The notes: generated by a model not told the origin, from the sequence alone. 64,000 bases of DNA from Jannaschia donghaensis (GCF_001403795.1 NZ_CXSU01000012.1:27757-91756); one strand, 5' to 3'; counted from the stretch's first letter, positions 17,806 through 27,250 are shown. Made by a program: numbers and translations.

Positions 17806-18248
17806 GGCAGGCGTTCGAAGAACAGGCTGAACGGGGCGTCTTCGTAGTCGCCGAAAGGGCCGCGTTCGGTGAAGCCGTGGCGACGGTAGAGGCGGTGCGC
17901 GGCGTCGAGGCCGGTGCCGGTTTCAAGGCGCAGGATCGGGGCGCCTTCGCGGGCGGCAAGCGCGATGAGGTGGCGCAGGATCGCGTCGCCGACGCCAAGG
18001 CCGCGGGCGTTAGGATCGGTGAACATGCTTTTTACCTCGGCGTAGCCGTCGCGCAGCGCGATGGCCCCGGTGCCCAGCGTCGAATCGCCGTCGGTGGCTG
18101 CGACGAAGCGGATATCGGGCGCGGCAAGGGCGACGGTGTCGAGGACGTGGTTCGCCTCGGCCGGGAAGAGGCGGCCCATCAGCGCGTGGCTTTGCGCCAG
18201 CAGCGCGGCGGGGCCCGGCGACGCGGGGTCGGCGGGCCCGATTTTCAC
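17802..18248 (-). CDS. GNAT-family N-acetyltransferase
   Basis: 148 aa with the acetyl-CoA-binding motif A of GNAT enzymes (VKSMFTDPNARGLGVGDAIL, with R-x-x-G-x-G as RGLGVG) and the C-terminal LYRRHGFTERGPFGDY. The acceptor substrate cannot be told. Its ATG overlaps the stop of cobW (ATGA), so it is translationally coupled to cobW. A B12 role is possible only by association. Confidence 0.9.
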   Translation of the reverse strand: MKIGPADPASPGPAALLAQSHALMGRLFPAEANHVLDTVALAAPDIRFVAATDGDSTLGTGAIALRDGYAEVKSMFTDPNARGLGVGDAILRHLIALAAREGAPILRLETGTGLDAAHRLYRRHGFTERGPFGDYEDAPFSLFFERLP

Positions 18249-19306
18249 TGAAGCGCGGCGGTGATGGCGGCCCGGTCGAGCCCGGCCTGACCGATCACGA
18301 CCAGGCGCGCGCCGCGTGTGTCGGTGCCCAGGGGCCGGTCGAAGTAGTGATCGACGCGGGGGCCGACGGCCTGCACCGTCAGGCGCATGGGCTTACCTGC
18401 GACGCTGGCGAAACCCTTGAGGCGCAGAATGTCGTGGCTGCGGATGACGTCCGACACCTTGGTCGCGAATTGCGCCGGATCGGTGACTTCGGGGGCATCG
18501 ACGATGAAACTCTCGAAGGCGTCGTGGCCGTGTTCGTGTTCGTGGTGATGGTCGTCGTGGCCGTCGTCGTGATCATCGTCGTCATGGTGGTGATGGACCT
18601 CGTGGCGGGCGGAGATGTCGTCTTCCGCGCCTTGACCCCGGCCCAGCAGGACGTCGACCGGGAGGGCCCCTTGCGTGGCCGAGATGACCTGCACGCCGTC
18701 GCGAGATTCGCCCTTGAGGCGGGCTACGAGGGCGGCGGTGCCGTCGCCCAGCAGGTCGGCCTTGTTCACCACGATCATGTCGGCGCAGGCGACCTGATCG
18801 GCGTAGAGGTCCGACAGCGGCGTTTCGTGGTCGAGGCCGTCGTCGGCGGCCCGCTGCGCGTCGACGGCCGCGACGTTCGACGCGAAGGTCCCTGCGGCGA
18901 CGGCGGGTCCATCGAGGACGGTGACGACGCCGTCGACGGTCACCTTGGTCTTCAGACCGGGCCAGTTGAAGGCGCGGACGAGGGGCTGGGGCAGGGCCAG
19001 GCCGGAGGTTTCGATGACGATATGGTCAGGGGGTGTTTCGCGCGCCAGCAGCGCCTCCATCGTGGGGATGAAGTCGTCGGCGACGGTGCAGCAGATGCAG
19101 CCGTTCGACAGCTCCACCACGTCGTCGTCGGAGCAATTTTCGATGCCGCAGCCCTTGAGGATGCCGCCGTCGACGCCCAGATCCCCGAATTCGTTGATGA
19201 TGAGGGCAATGCGGCGCCCATCGGCGTTTTGCAGCAAATGCCGGATGAGGGTGGTTTTGCCAGCCCCGAGGAAGCCGGTGACGATAGTGGCGGGGATCTT
19301 GGCCAT
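18245..19306 (-). CDS. cobW: CobW-type metal-chaperone GTPase (COG0523)
   Basis: 353 aa. GTPase of the CobW family thought to deliver cobalt for B12 synthesis. Walker A GFLGAGKTT is at residues 11-19, the metal-binding CxCC motif (GCICCTV) at 70-73, and NKADLLG is the G4-like motif. A His/Asp-rich stretch around 232-260 (HHHHDDDDHDD) is a likely metal-buffering loop. The C-terminal CobW domain follows. ATG 19306 opens with MAKIPATIVTG and has CGGAG upstream. It lies between the HupE-type permease and the GNAT gene, with a terminator-like hairpin just upstream. Confidence 0.93.
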   Translation of the reverse strand: MAKIPATIVTGFLGAGKTTLIRHLLQNADGRRIALIINEFGDLGVDGGILKGCGIENCSDDDVVELSNGCICCTVADDFIPTMEALLARETPPDHIVIETSGLALPQPLVRAFNWPGLKTKVTVDGVVTVLDGPAVAAGTFASNVAAVDAQRAADDGLDHETPLSDLYADQVACADMIVVNKADLLGDGTAALVARLKGESRDGVQVISATQGALPVDVLLGRGQGAEDDISARHEVHHHHDDDDHDDGHDDHHHEHEHGHDAFESFIVDAPEVTDPAQFATKVSDVIRSHDILRLKGFASVAGKPMRLTVQAVGPRVDHYFDRPLGTDTRGARLVVIGQAGLDRAAITAALQ

Positions 19307-19316
19307 GGGGCGCTCC

Positions 19317-19354
19317 GAAAAGAAAAGGGCCGCCGCGGGGTGTCGCGGCGGCCC
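19317..19354 (-). terminator. hairpin with T-rich tail between hupE and cobW
   Basis: A perfect 11-bp stem (arms 19327-19337 and 19344-19354, six-base loop), all G/C, followed on the minus strand by TTTTCTTTT. This is the shape of an intrinsic terminator in the hupE-to-cobW direction. It lies 16 bases beyond the hupE stop and just before the cobW ribosome binding site, so it may make cobW expression lower than that of hupE. Confidence 0.65.
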
Positions 19355-19370
19355 GTGTGGCATGGGTCGA

Positions 19371-20015
19371 TCAGCCGACGAGGGCGGCGACGATCGGGCC
19401 TTCGAGGATTTCGAGGCTGAGGAAGATGCCGACGCCGGCGACCATGGCCCCGGCAAGGCGGGCGTTGATCGACGCCGCACCGGGGGCCGACAGGACGCGG
19501 CGCATCAGCAGGCCCGCACCGATGGCGATGGCGTATTGGATCGCCGCGAGGCCGATGAGATAGCCCGCGAGGACCGAACCGCCGAGCGCGCCTTCCTGCC
19601 CCGTCAGGGCACCGCCGAAGGCCGAGCCGTGGAACAGACCGAAGCCCGCGAAGAGCGCGGTGGCAACGGTGGGCGAAAGCGCGCGACCGGACGCGACGAG
19701 CGCGCCCAGCGTGACGAGGGACGCGACGATGGCGACTTCGGCCAGCGGCAGTGCGACGCCCGCAGCCATCAACGCGCAGCCCGCCAGCATGGCGGCGATA
19801 TACGCGAGCGGCCCCTTGAGGGCTTGACCGGAATAGGCGGCGGCGATGCCCATCAGGGCCACGAAGAACAGGTGGTCGAAGCCGAGGACCGGGTGGCCGA
19901 CGCCCGACAGAAGCCCCTGGGAAAAGGAGGTCATCGGTAGGCCGCCCAGCGGGTGGTGCGCCAGGGCGGGTGTGGCGGCGAGCGCGGCGGTCGCGGCGAT
20001 CAGGAAGCGTTTCAT
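19371..20015 (-). CDS. hupE: HupE/UreJ-family nickel/cobalt permease, B12-regulated
   Basis: 214 aa. A cleavable signal peptide (MKRFLIAATAALAATPALA) precedes the HupE metal-binding region HHPLGG with HPVLGFDHLFF near residues 40-52, then about six membrane helices and a second His motif FGLFHGSAFGG. HupE/UreJ proteins carry Ni2+ or Co2+. Placement behind a cobalamin riboswitch and before cobW points to cobalt uptake here. The ribosome binding site GAAGGGGA is buried in a hairpin at 20023-20048. Confidence 0.9.
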   Translation of the reverse strand: MKRFLIAATAALAATPALAHHPLGGLPMTSFSQGLLSGVGHPVLGFDHLFFVALMGIAAAYSGQALKGPLAYIAAMLAGCALMAAGVALPLAEVAIVASLVTLGALVASGRALSPTVATALFAGFGLFHGSAFGGALTGQEGALGGSVLAGYLIGLAAIQYAIAIGAGLLMRRVLSAPGAASINARLAGAMVAGVGIFLSLEILEGPIVAALVG

Positions 20016-20022
20016 CTGTGGT

Positions 20023-20048
20023 CCCCTTCAAGGTCCTGTCTGAAGGGG
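20023..20048 (-). promoter_or_regulatory. hairpin sequestering the hupE ribosome binding site
   Basis: On the minus strand CCCCTTC (20048-20042) pairs perfectly with GAAGGGG (20029-20023) across a 12-base loop. The 3' arm is the Shine-Dalgarno sequence of hupE, about seven bases before its ATG at 20015. It lies just downstream of the cobalamin aptamer, so it is a natural expression platform that would block translation. Confidence 0.6.
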
Positions 20049-20124
20049 TCGTGGCGGGAATACGGGCGTGTTCGGCCCAGCATCGCCCGTTCACGGAACA
20101 CCCCGTCCGTTGTCATCGGTCCGC

Positions 20125-20305
20125 CGGTTGGCGGTGCAGGGCTGGTCTCCTGGCTTGCGGGTCGTGGCTTGGTGCCGCCTTCCCGGGATGTGGTCCCAGT
20201 GGCCTGTGGCACCGCGCTCACCGCTTACAGTCGCGGGGGCGGCTGCGGCATCGGGGTCCTGATTGGATCCCCCTCACCGCATTCCCATTTCATCCCCGTA
20301 TGTGC
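20125..20305 (-). ncRNA. cobalamin riboswitch (aptamer)
   Basis: Read on the minus strand the order of conserved boxes is that of the B12 riboswitch. GATGAAATGGGAATGCGGTG comes at about 20296-20276, then GCCGCCCCCGCGACTGTAAG (the CCCCGCNACTGT core), GCCACAGGCCACTGGG, CCCGGGAAGG, and GCAAGCCAGGAGACC at about 20158-20144. It leads hupE and, through a terminator-like hairpin, cobW. Ligand binding should lower hupE expression when B12 is plentiful. Confidence 0.93.
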
Positions 20306-20535
20306 GTTTAGCCGGGGAACCTTGCCCGTCTTTGATGCGCCCGGACGTCGCAGCGGTCAAGCGCGATTGCGCCGTGTTGGCGCGGGGGAACGACGTCTGC
20401 GGGGGTAATGCCGCAAACGTCGCGGCGGTGACGGTCGGGCGTGAGACGGACGATATGTTGTGGATAAAGCGCCTGTCTCCGCGAGATGATGCGTGTTGCC
20501 CTTGACCTGTGCGTCGGCGCGGCGACACTGCCCAG

Positions 20536-23500
20536 ATGCGGTTCTCTCGCCTACGCCTGCAAGGGTTCAAATCCTTCGTGGACCCGACCGACCTTGTCAT
20601 TGCCGACGGGCTGACGGGGGTCGTGGGGCCGAACGGCTGCGGCAAGTCCAACCTGTTGGAGGCGTTGCGCTGGGTCATGGGCGAAAACCGCCCCACCGCG
20701 ATGCGCGGCGGGGGGATGGAGGATGTGATCTTTGCCGGGGCCGCATCGCGCCCGGCGCGCAACTTCGCCGAAGTCACGCTGGCGTTGGATAATTCGGAAC
20801 GCACGGCCCCGGCGGCGTTCAACGACGCCGATGCGCTGGACGTCGTGCGACGCATCACGCGGGATGCGGGTTCCGCCTATAAGCTGAACGGGACGGACGT
20901 GCGGGCGCGGGATGTGCAGATGCTGTTCGCGGATGCATCGACCGGCGCGCATTCCCCGGCGCTGGTCCGGCAGGGTCAGATTTCGGAGCTGATCAACGCC
21001 AAGCCACAGAAACGACGTCGGATTCTGGAAGAAGCGGCGGGCATCTCGGGGCTGTATCAACGACGGCACGAGGCGGAGCTGAAGCTGAACGCGACGGTCG
21101 CGAACCTGACGCGGGTCGACGACGTGGTCGAGCAATTGGCCACGCAGCTTGCCACGTTGGCCCGGCAGGCGCGGCAGGCCGCGCGGTACCGCGAGATCGG
21201 GACGAAACTGCGCCATGCGGAAGGATTGCTGCTGTACCGGCGGTGGCGCGAAGCGGAGGAGGCGCGGGCCGCCGCCGAAGCGACGTTGCGCGCGCGTTTT
21301 ACCGATGCCGCGACGGCGGAGCGTCTGGCCGTCGCGGCTGAAACAGCACGGGCCGCAGCCGAGGCGGCGATGCCCCCCCTGCGCGAGGAGGAGGCGGTCG
21401 CGGGTGCGGTGCTGCAGCGGCTGAATGTGCAGCGCGACACCCTGACCGAACGCGAGACGCAGGCCCGCGAGGCGATTCGCCGACTGGAGGCGCGGTTGGC
21501 GCAACTGGCGACCGACGCGGCGCGGGAAGGCACGCTGAACACGGACGCCGGGGAGACGATCGCTCGTTTGGCGGCCGAAGAAATGGACCTGACGGAGGCT
21601 GATGCCGGGCAAGACGCCGCGCTGGCCGAAGCGCAGGCAGCGGCGGTCGAGGCCGGTGCCGTCCTTGCCACGCGGGAGGAGGAGTTGTCGACGCTGACCG
21701 AAGATCTGGCCCGGTTGTCGGCGCGCCACCAGTCGGTCACCCGGATGGCGCAGGACGCCGATGCGCGGCTGATCAAGATCGAAGACCAGGCCGCCGCGGC
21801 GCGCGATCAGGCAAAGGCGGCGCAGGTCACACTGGGCGAGGTGGACGGGCAGGCGGCGGAGGCCTTGGCCGCACAGACCCTTGCGCAGGATGCGGCAACG
21901 GCGGCGGAGGCGGGGATGGTCGCGGCCGAGGCGGCGCGCGAAGCCGCCCAGGATGACGAGGGCAGGGCGCGCACCGAGCGGGCCGAGGCCGAGGGCGTGG
22001 CGAACACCCTTGGGGCGGAGGCGACGGCGCTGGCCAAGCTGCTGGCGCGCGATTCTGCGGAAGGGGAGCCGCTGCTGGACCGGGTCACGGTCGCGCCGGG
22101 GTTCGAAGCGGCGCTGGGCGCGGCTTACGGCGACGATCTGCGTGCGTCCGAAGTGGGCGTGTCGGAGACGGAGGAGACCGGTTGGGCGCAGATGCCGCCC
22201 TATGACCGGGTGCCGCCGTTGCCCGACGGGATCGACCCGATCGGGCCGTTCGTCGAAGCCCCGGACGTCATGGGCCGGCGCCTGTCGCAGATCGGGCTGG
22301 TAGACGCGGAGCAGGCCGCACAGATGCAGCCGCGCCTGCAACCGGGTCAGGTGCTGGTGTCGACCGAGGGCGATTTGTGGCGGTGGGACGGGTACCGGGT
22401 GTCGGCGGATGCCGCGCCGTCGTCCGCGGCGCTGCGCCTGCAACAGGTGAACCGGCTGGCATCGCTGCGTCAGGATCTGGAGGAGGCGACGAGCCGGGCC
22501 GACGGCACGCGCGCCGCGCACGAGGCGCTGGTCCTGACCCTGACCCGGCGCAAGACGGCCGAGGCGGATGCGCGGGAGGCGCGGCGCGCGGCCGACCGCG
22601 CGCTGACCGAGGCGGGGCGCCGGCTGGCACAGGCCGAGGGGGCCAAGGGCACGGCGGCGTCCCGGCTTGAATCGGCGCAGATGGCCGTCGCGCGCTACGA
22701 GAGCGAGATGCTGGAGGCGCGGGAGGCGCAGCGCGAGGCCGAGGCGGCGCGTCGCGCGCTGGCCCCGCTGGAGGCGGCGCGTGCGGCGTTGGAGACGATC
22801 CGCACGACGGTGGAAGCGGCCCGCATGGCGATGATGGCGCGCCGCGCGCAGGCCGACGAGGTCAAGCGCGACGCGGAGGCGCGGGGGCGGCGGATGGGTC
22901 AGGTCGTCAAGGACCTGGCATCTTGGCGCGCGCGGCTGGACAGCGCCGACAGGCGGCTGGCGGAATTGACCGAACAGCGCGGCGCGGCGCAGGCGGAGCT
23001 GGACGCGGCAAGGGTGGTGCCCGCGGACCTTGCCGCGCAGCGCGACGCATTGGCCGGAGAGATCGACCGGGCGCAGACGCGGCGGGCGGCCGCATCGGAC
23101 GCCTTGGCAACCGCAGAGACGACGCTGCGCGAGACCACGCAGGCCACGCGCGACGCGGAGCGGACGGCCGGCGAGGCGCGGGAGGCGCGGGCGCGGGCCG
23201 AGGCACGGATGGACGCGGCGCGCGAAACGCTCGCCTATGCCGAAGGGCGCATCGAGGAGGCGCTGGATTGCACGCCGGCAGCCCTGTTGGAGGTTCTGGA
23301 CGTCGACCCCGAAAGCCTGCCTGCGGCGGAAGCGATCGAGGGACAGGTCAATGCGCTCAAGCGGCAACGCGACGCACTGGGGGCGGTCAATCTGCGCGCC
23401 GAGGAAGACGCGGCGGAGGTGGCGGCGGAGCACGATCTGCTGGTGTCCGAAAAGGCCGATCTGGATCAGGCCGTGGCGGAATTGCGCGCCGGAATCGCCA

Positions 23501-23997
23501 CCCTGAACAAGGAGGGGCGTCAGCGTCTGCTGGATGCGTTCGATACGGTAAACGCGAACTTCGGCACGCTGTTCAAGCATTTGTTCCAGGGCGGCGAGGC
23601 GCAGCTGGAGCTGGTGGAATCGGACGATCCGCTGGAAGCGGGGCTGGAGATCATGTGCCAGCCGCCGGGCAAGAAGCTTTCGACGCTTAGCCTGTTGTCG
23701 GGGGGGGAGCAGACCTTGACGGCGCTGGCGCTGATCTTTGCGGTGTTTTTGGCCAATCCGGCGCCGATCTGCGTGCTGGACGAAGTGGATGCGCCGCTGG
23801 ACGATGCCAACGTAACGCGGTTCTGCGACATGCTGGACGAGATGACGCGGCGCACGGATACGCGGTTTTTGATCATCACGCACCACGCGGTGACCATGGC
23901 GCGGATGGACCGGTTGTTCGGGGTGACGATGGTGGAGCAGGGGGTCAGCCAGTTGGTGTCGGTGGATCTGAAGCGGGCCGAGGCGCTGGTCGCGTGA
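20536..23997 (+). CDS. smc: chromosome segregation protein SMC
   Basis: 1153 aa, usual SMC length. Forms the ring-shaped SMC-ScpAB condensin that compacts and segregates the chromosome. The N-terminal head has Walker A GPNGCGKSNLLEALRW near residue 32. Two long Ala/Glu/Arg-rich coiled-coil arms flank a hinge around 510-600 (LLDRVTVAPGFEAALGAAYG). The C-terminal head carries the ABC signature LSLLSGGEQTLTAL near 1051 and Walker B CVLDEVDAPLDDAN near 1078. The ATG at 20536 opens with MRFSRLRLQGFKSF, the standard SMC start. The 230 bases between the riboswitch and this gene hold no gene I can support. Confidence 0.97.
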   Translation: MRFSRLRLQGFKSFVDPTDLVIADGLTGVVGPNGCGKSNLLEALRWVMGENRPTAMRGGGMEDVIFAGAASRPARNFAEVTLALDNSERTAPAAFNDADALDVVRRITRDAGSAYKLNGTDVRARDVQMLFADASTGAHSPALVRQGQISELINAKPQKRRRILEEAAGISGLYQRRHEAELKLNATVANLTRVDDVVEQLATQLATLARQARQAARYREIGTKLRHAEGLLLYRRWREAEEARAAAEATLRARFTDAATAERLAVAAETARAAAEAAMPPLREEEAVAGAVLQRLNVQRDTLTERETQAREAIRRLEARLAQLATDAAREGTLNTDAGETIARLAAEEMDLTEADAGQDAALAEAQAAAVEAGAVLATREEELSTLTEDLARLSARHQSVTRMAQDADARLIKIEDQAAAARDQAKAAQVTLGEVDGQAAEALAAQTLAQDAATAAEAGMVAAEAAREAAQDDEGRARTERAEAEGVANTLGAEATALAKLLARDSAEGEPLLDRVTVAPGFEAALGAAYGDDLRASEVGVSETEETGWAQMPPYDRVPPLPDGIDPIGPFVEAPDVMGRRLSQIGLVDAEQAAQMQPRLQPGQVLVSTEGDLWRWDGYRVSADAAPSSAALRLQQVNRLASLRQDLEEATSRADGTRAAHEALVLTLTRRKTAEADAREARRAADRALTEAGRRLAQAEGAKGTAASRLESAQMAVARYESEMLEAREAQREAEAARRALAPLEAARAALETIRTTVEAARMAMMARRAQADEVKRDAEARGRRMGQVVKDLASWRARLDSADRRLAELTEQRGAAQAELDAARVVPADLAAQRDALAGEIDRAQTRRAAASDALATAETTLRETTQATRDAERTAGEAREARARAEARMDAARETLAYAEGRIEEALDCTPAALLEVLDVDPESLPAAEAIEGQVNALKRQRDALGAVNLRAEEDAAEVAAEHDLLVSEKADLDQAVAELRAGIATLNKEGRQRLLDAFDTVNANFGTLFKHLFQGGEAQLELVESDDPLEAGLEIMCQPPGKKLSTLSLLSGGEQTLTALALIFAVFLANPAPICVLDEVDAPLDDANVTRFCDMLDEMTRRTDTRFLIITHHAVTMARMDRLFGVTMVEQGVSQLVSVDLKRAEALVA

Positions 23998-24073
23998 TGC
24001 CGCCGACCCCGCGGCGGTTGACGCAAACCGGGCTGCTGGGCCACGCTGGCCCGACATCAGAAGGAACCGCGTG

Positions 24074-24538
24074 ATGAAGATGCTGTCGATCGCCGCCGTC
24101 GCGGTCTGTGCCGCCCGGATATCGTTTGCCCAGGATTTCGTTGCGGCGTCCGACCCCGAAGGCGTGATGCGTGCGATGCAGCAGGAAGGCTATCTCGCCA
24201 CGATGGGGACCGATGACCTGGGCGATCCGAAAATCAGCTCCAAGGTTTCGGAGTCGAACTTTTCGGTGTTCTTCTATGGCTGCAACAACGCGACCGATTG
24301 CACGTCGATCCAGTTCTCCTCGGGGTATGACCTCGATATTCCGATGAATGCCAAGCGCATCAACGACTGGAACCGCGAAAACCGGTTTGGCCGGGCTTTC
24401 GTCGACGATGAGGGCGACCCGTTCATCCGCATGGACATCGTATTGGCCGAGGCGGGCAACAGCACCGGCAGCTTTTCCTATAATCTGGATTTCTGGCGAC
24501 TGCTGATCGAGGATTTCGAGGATTTCATCGACTGGTGA
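24074..24538 (+). CDS. exported YbjN-domain protein
   Basis: 154 aa with a Sec signal peptide (MKMLSIAAVAVCAARISFAQ) and a YbjN-like domain (ASDPEGVMRAMQQEGYLATM, later MNAKRINDWNRENRFGRAF and FSYNLDFWRLLIEDF). Two Cys (FYGCNNATDC) may form a disulfide in the periplasm. YbjN-type folds resemble secretion chaperones and their role here is unknown. AAGGA lies eight bases before ATG 24074; GTG 24071 is the alternative. Confidence 0.85.
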   Translation: MKMLSIAAVAVCAARISFAQDFVAASDPEGVMRAMQQEGYLATMGTDDLGDPKISSKVSESNFSVFFYGCNNATDCTSIQFSSGYDLDIPMNAKRINDWNRENRFGRAFVDDEGDPFIRMDIVLAEAGNSTGSFSYNLDFWRLLIEDFEDFIDW

Positions 24539-24581
24539 ATGCGGGTTGGGTCCGGGGCCAGAACCGGATAGCTGCTGTCAG

Positions 24582-25358
24582 ATGAAATTGAACATAACCT
24601 CCCGCCTGTCGTATGTCCTGGAACGGCCTACCGATCTGTTGTTGCAGGTCGAATTGGCGCGAATCGCAGGTCAGACCGTCCTGAGCGATGCCCTGTCGAC
24701 GACGCCGGTGCGCGACTTTGCCCGCATTCCGGCCGAAGGAGCGCTGGGCACCCGCGCCTGGATGGAGGCGGAGGGGCAGCTGGATGTCACCTACGAAGCG
24801 CAGGTGGAGGTGACGCGGCCCGACATCGACCTGACCGCCCTGGGGACGACATCCGTCAGATACCTGGGGGCGGAAGCGACTTCGTATCTGATGCCGTCGC
24901 GGTACGTGCCGTCGGACGAGTTCGAGGCGCTGGTGACGGATGAATACAGTGGCCTGTCGGGCGGGGCGCTGATCGTGGCGGTCAGCGATTGGATCAGGGA
25001 GAGTTTCGTCTATGACGGCGAGGCCAGCACCAACACCACCACGGCGCGCGACAGCTACTTCGCGCGGCGCGGGGTTTGCCGGGATTATGCCCATGTGCTG
25101 ATTGCGTTCGCGCGGGCGTCGGGCATCCCCGCGCGGATCGCGTCGGTCTATGCGCCCGATGTCGATCCGCCCGATTTCCATGCGGTGGCCGAAGTCTGGC
25201 TGGAAGGCGCGTGGCATTTGGTGGATGCGACCGGGATGGCCAAGCCGTCGCAGATGGCCGTGATCGGCGCGGGGCGCGACGCGGCGGAGGTGTCGTTCTT
25301 GTCGTCCTTCGGCTTTGCCGAATTCCTGCACCAATCGGTCGACGTCAGCCGCGCCTGA
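24582..25358 (+). CDS. transglutaminase-like cysteine protease-fold protein
   Basis: 258 aa. An N-terminal beta-rich domain is followed by a transglutaminase core with the catalytic triad in order: Cys in GVCRDYAHVLIAFARA (near 165), His in FHAVAEVW (near 199) and Asp in LVDATGMA (near 215). Family members act as proteases or amidases; the substrate is unknown. No signal peptide seen, so probably cytoplasmic. ATG 24582 is favoured over an upstream start at 24546. Converges on cobD with a 14-base gap. Confidence 0.92.
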   Translation: MKLNITSRLSYVLERPTDLLLQVELARIAGQTVLSDALSTTPVRDFARIPAEGALGTRAWMEAEGQLDVTYEAQVEVTRPDIDLTALGTTSVRYLGAEATSYLMPSRYVPSDEFEALVTDEYSGLSGGALIVAVSDWIRESFVYDGEASTNTTTARDSYFARRGVCRDYAHVLIAFARASGIPARIASVYAPDVDPPDFHAVAEVWLEGAWHLVDATGMAKPSQMAVIGAGRDAAEVSFLSSFGFAEFLHQSVDVSRA

Positions 25359-25372
25359 GAAGCACCTGATGC

Positions 25373-26314
25373 TCAGAACGTGAAAAAGTCGAACAGGGCG
25401 CGCGCGGCGGGTTGCAACAGCGCGGCACCACCCGCCAAGATCAGCGCGCCCGCCCAAGTCCGCCACAGGATTGCGCAGGCCCCGTCGATGTCGTCCGGTC
25501 CCGCATCCTTGCGCCCCGTCGGGTTCACCCACGGAAATTCGGTCGGCGTCCCGTCGTAGCTGCGCGGTCCGGCCAGCGACAAATCCAGCAACGGCGCGAT
25601 CGCCGCTTCGGGCCAGCCGGCGTTCGGGGACCGGTGCTGGGCCGCGTCGTTCGGGACCCGGTGCCAATGCCGCAAGGCGAAATGCGACGCCAGCATGACG
25701 ACCGCGGTCAGGCGGGCGGGGATCCAGTTGAGACCGTCGTCCAGACGGGCGGCGGCCCAGCCGAAATCGGCGTATCGTTCAGTGCGATAGCCGATCATGC
25801 TGTCGGCGGTATTGACCAGTTTGTAGGCCAGCATCGCGGGCAGGCCGCCGATGGCGAACCAGAAGGCGGGGGCAATGACGCCGTCCGACAGGTTTTCGGC
25901 CGCGCTTTCCACGGCGGCGCGCGCGACCTGCGCTTGGGTCATGTCGGCGGTGTCGCGGCCCACGATCATGGCGACGCTGGCGCGACCTTCCGCGAGGGAG
26001 CGGCGCAGAGCATCCGCCACGGCGCGCACGTGATCCACCAGACTGCGCTGCGCCAACAGGATCGCCGCGCCCAGGATTTCGAGGAGGCCGAAATCGGGCA
26101 CCAGCGCGATCAGCCAGCCAATCGCCAGCGCGGCGCACACCAGAACCGCAACGACCGCGATGCCGCGCGCCCGCCGGTGCGTGCCGGTGTTGAATCGTAC
26201 GTCGAGGGCGGCGATCGCTTCGCCCATCACGACGGCGGGGTGTTTGACGCGCGACCAGAGCCAATCCGGCTCGCCCAGAGCGGCGTCGAGGATCATGGCG
26301 ATGATCAGCATCAT
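25373..26314 (-). CDS. cobD: adenosylcobinamide-phosphate synthase (CbiB/CobD)
   Basis: 313 aa integral membrane enzyme joining adenosylcobyric acid to aminopropanol (phosphate) to give cobinamide (phosphate). Seen: [20 protein letters not shown] near the N terminus, several membrane helices, [34 protein letters not shown] and [20 protein letters not shown], all CbiB hallmarks. GGAGG precedes ATG 26314, which overlaps the cobC stop. It ends the DUF1636-cobC-cobD operon. Confidence 0.96.
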   Translation of the reverse strand: MMLIIAMILDAALGEPDWLWSRVKHPAVVMGEAIAALDVRFNTGTHRRARGIAVVAVLVCAALAIGWLIALVPDFGLLEILGAAILLAQRSLVDHVRAVADALRRSLAEGRASVAMIVGRDTADMTQAQVARAAVESAAENLSDGVIAPAFWFAIGGLPAMLAYKLVNTADSMIGYRTERYADFGWAAARLDDGLNWIPARLTAVVMLASHFALRHWHRVPNDAAQHRSPNAGWPEAAIAPLLDLSLAGPRSYDGTPTEFPWVNPTGRKDAGPDDIDGACAILWRTWAGALILAGGAALLQPAARALFDFFTF

Positions 26315-27246
26315 GTCAGCGCCTCCTCCAACTGCGTCCAACGGTCGGGATGTGGCAGACCCAGGCGGAGCCAGCGGGTCGAATACGGAAAGATGCGCGA
26401 CCAGATGCGGGCGCGGGCCAGCCGGTCCTGGAACGTGGCGGCATCGTCCACATCGTAGAGCCGAAACAGGGTCGTGCCGCCCACGACATGCCCGTGCGGG
26501 GCCATCAGCGCATCCAGGCGCTTCGCATCTGCGGCAAGGCGCGTGCGGGCGGCGTCGGCCCAACCCGGATCCGACAGGGCGGCGGCACCGATCCGAAGGG
26601 CGGGGCCGGAGACGGGCCAGGGACCGATGGCGTCGCGCAGCGGCGCGATCATATCGGGGTGGCCGATGGCGAACCCCAGACGAAGGCCGGCCAGACCCCA
26701 GAACTTGCCGATACCGCGCAGGACGATGGTGCCGGGCGACGTCGCGCGATCAGTGAACGGGCGATAGCCGCCGACGTCGAAGAAGCTCTCGTCGATGACG
26801 TTGAACTGCGTCTCGTCGAAATGGCTGTGCCCGTCGCGCCCATCGGGGTTGTTGGGATGGACGACGACCTGCGTTGCAGCCGGGCCGTTCGTGACCACCT
26901 GAAACCCGGCCTGCGAAAAGGCGGCGGCGTGTTCGTTGTAAGTCGGGCCGGCGATGCGGACGGGTCCGTGCGGGGCCAGCACCGGCACGCGTGCGATCAG
27001 GGCGGACGTGCCGGGCGCGGCCAGGAGTGCGGCCCCGTCGGGCACATCCCAGAACGTGCGCGCGGCGCCCAGCAGGCGGTCCATCGCGCCGGTGTCGGGC
27101 AGGGCGGTCCAGTCCGACAGGGGGATTTCGGGCAACGGATAGGCGACGGGGTTGATACCGGTCGACAGGTCGAGCCAGTCCTCCGGCGGCCCACCCCACC
27201 GGGCGCGCGCGGCATCGAGGCCGCCGCCGTGGTCGCGATCCGGCAT
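26311..27246 (-). CDS. cobC: L-threonine-O-3-phosphate decarboxylase-like PLP enzyme (CobC)
   Basis: 311 aa class I/II aminotransferase-fold protein. In B12 synthesis it supplies (R)-1-amino-2-propanol phosphate by decarboxylating threonine phosphate. N-terminal [20 protein letters not shown] and DLSTGINP are typical of CobC/CobD. The PLP lysine is in [16 protein letters not shown] near residue 181. NNPDGR and DESFFDV mark the cofactor pocket. Starts four bases after the DUF1636 stop and overlaps cobD, so the three genes are one transcript. Confidence 0.93.
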   Translation of the reverse strand: MPDRDHGGGLDAARARWGGPPEDWLDLSTGINPVAYPLPEIPLSDWTALPDTGAMDRLLGAARTFWDVPDGAALLAAPGTSALIARVPVLAPHGPVRIAGPTYNEHAAAFSQAGFQVVTNGPAATQVVVHPNNPDGRDGHSHFDETQFNVIDESFFDVGGYRPFTDRATSPGTIVLRGIGKFWGLAGLRLGFAIGHPDMIAPLRDAIGPWPVSGPALRIGAAALSDPGWADAARTRLAADAKRLDALMAPHGHVVGGTTLFRLYDVDDAATFQDRLARARIWSRIFPYSTRWLRLGLPHPDRWTQLEEALT

Positions 27247-27250
27247 CGGG

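Noticed and set aside
18379..18585. Thr/Asn-rich frame opposite the His-rich loop of cobW
   Set aside because: Low-complexity by-product of the His/Asp codons of cobW, no ribosome binding site.
20560..20580. GGGTTCAAATCC-like T-loop suggesting a tRNA
   Set aside because: It encodes the GFKSF segment of SMC; no acceptor or anticodon stems around it.
20551..24057. 1168-codon open frame antisense to smc
   Set aside because: Arg/Leu-rich composition, no domains, and complete overlap with a canonical SMC protein.
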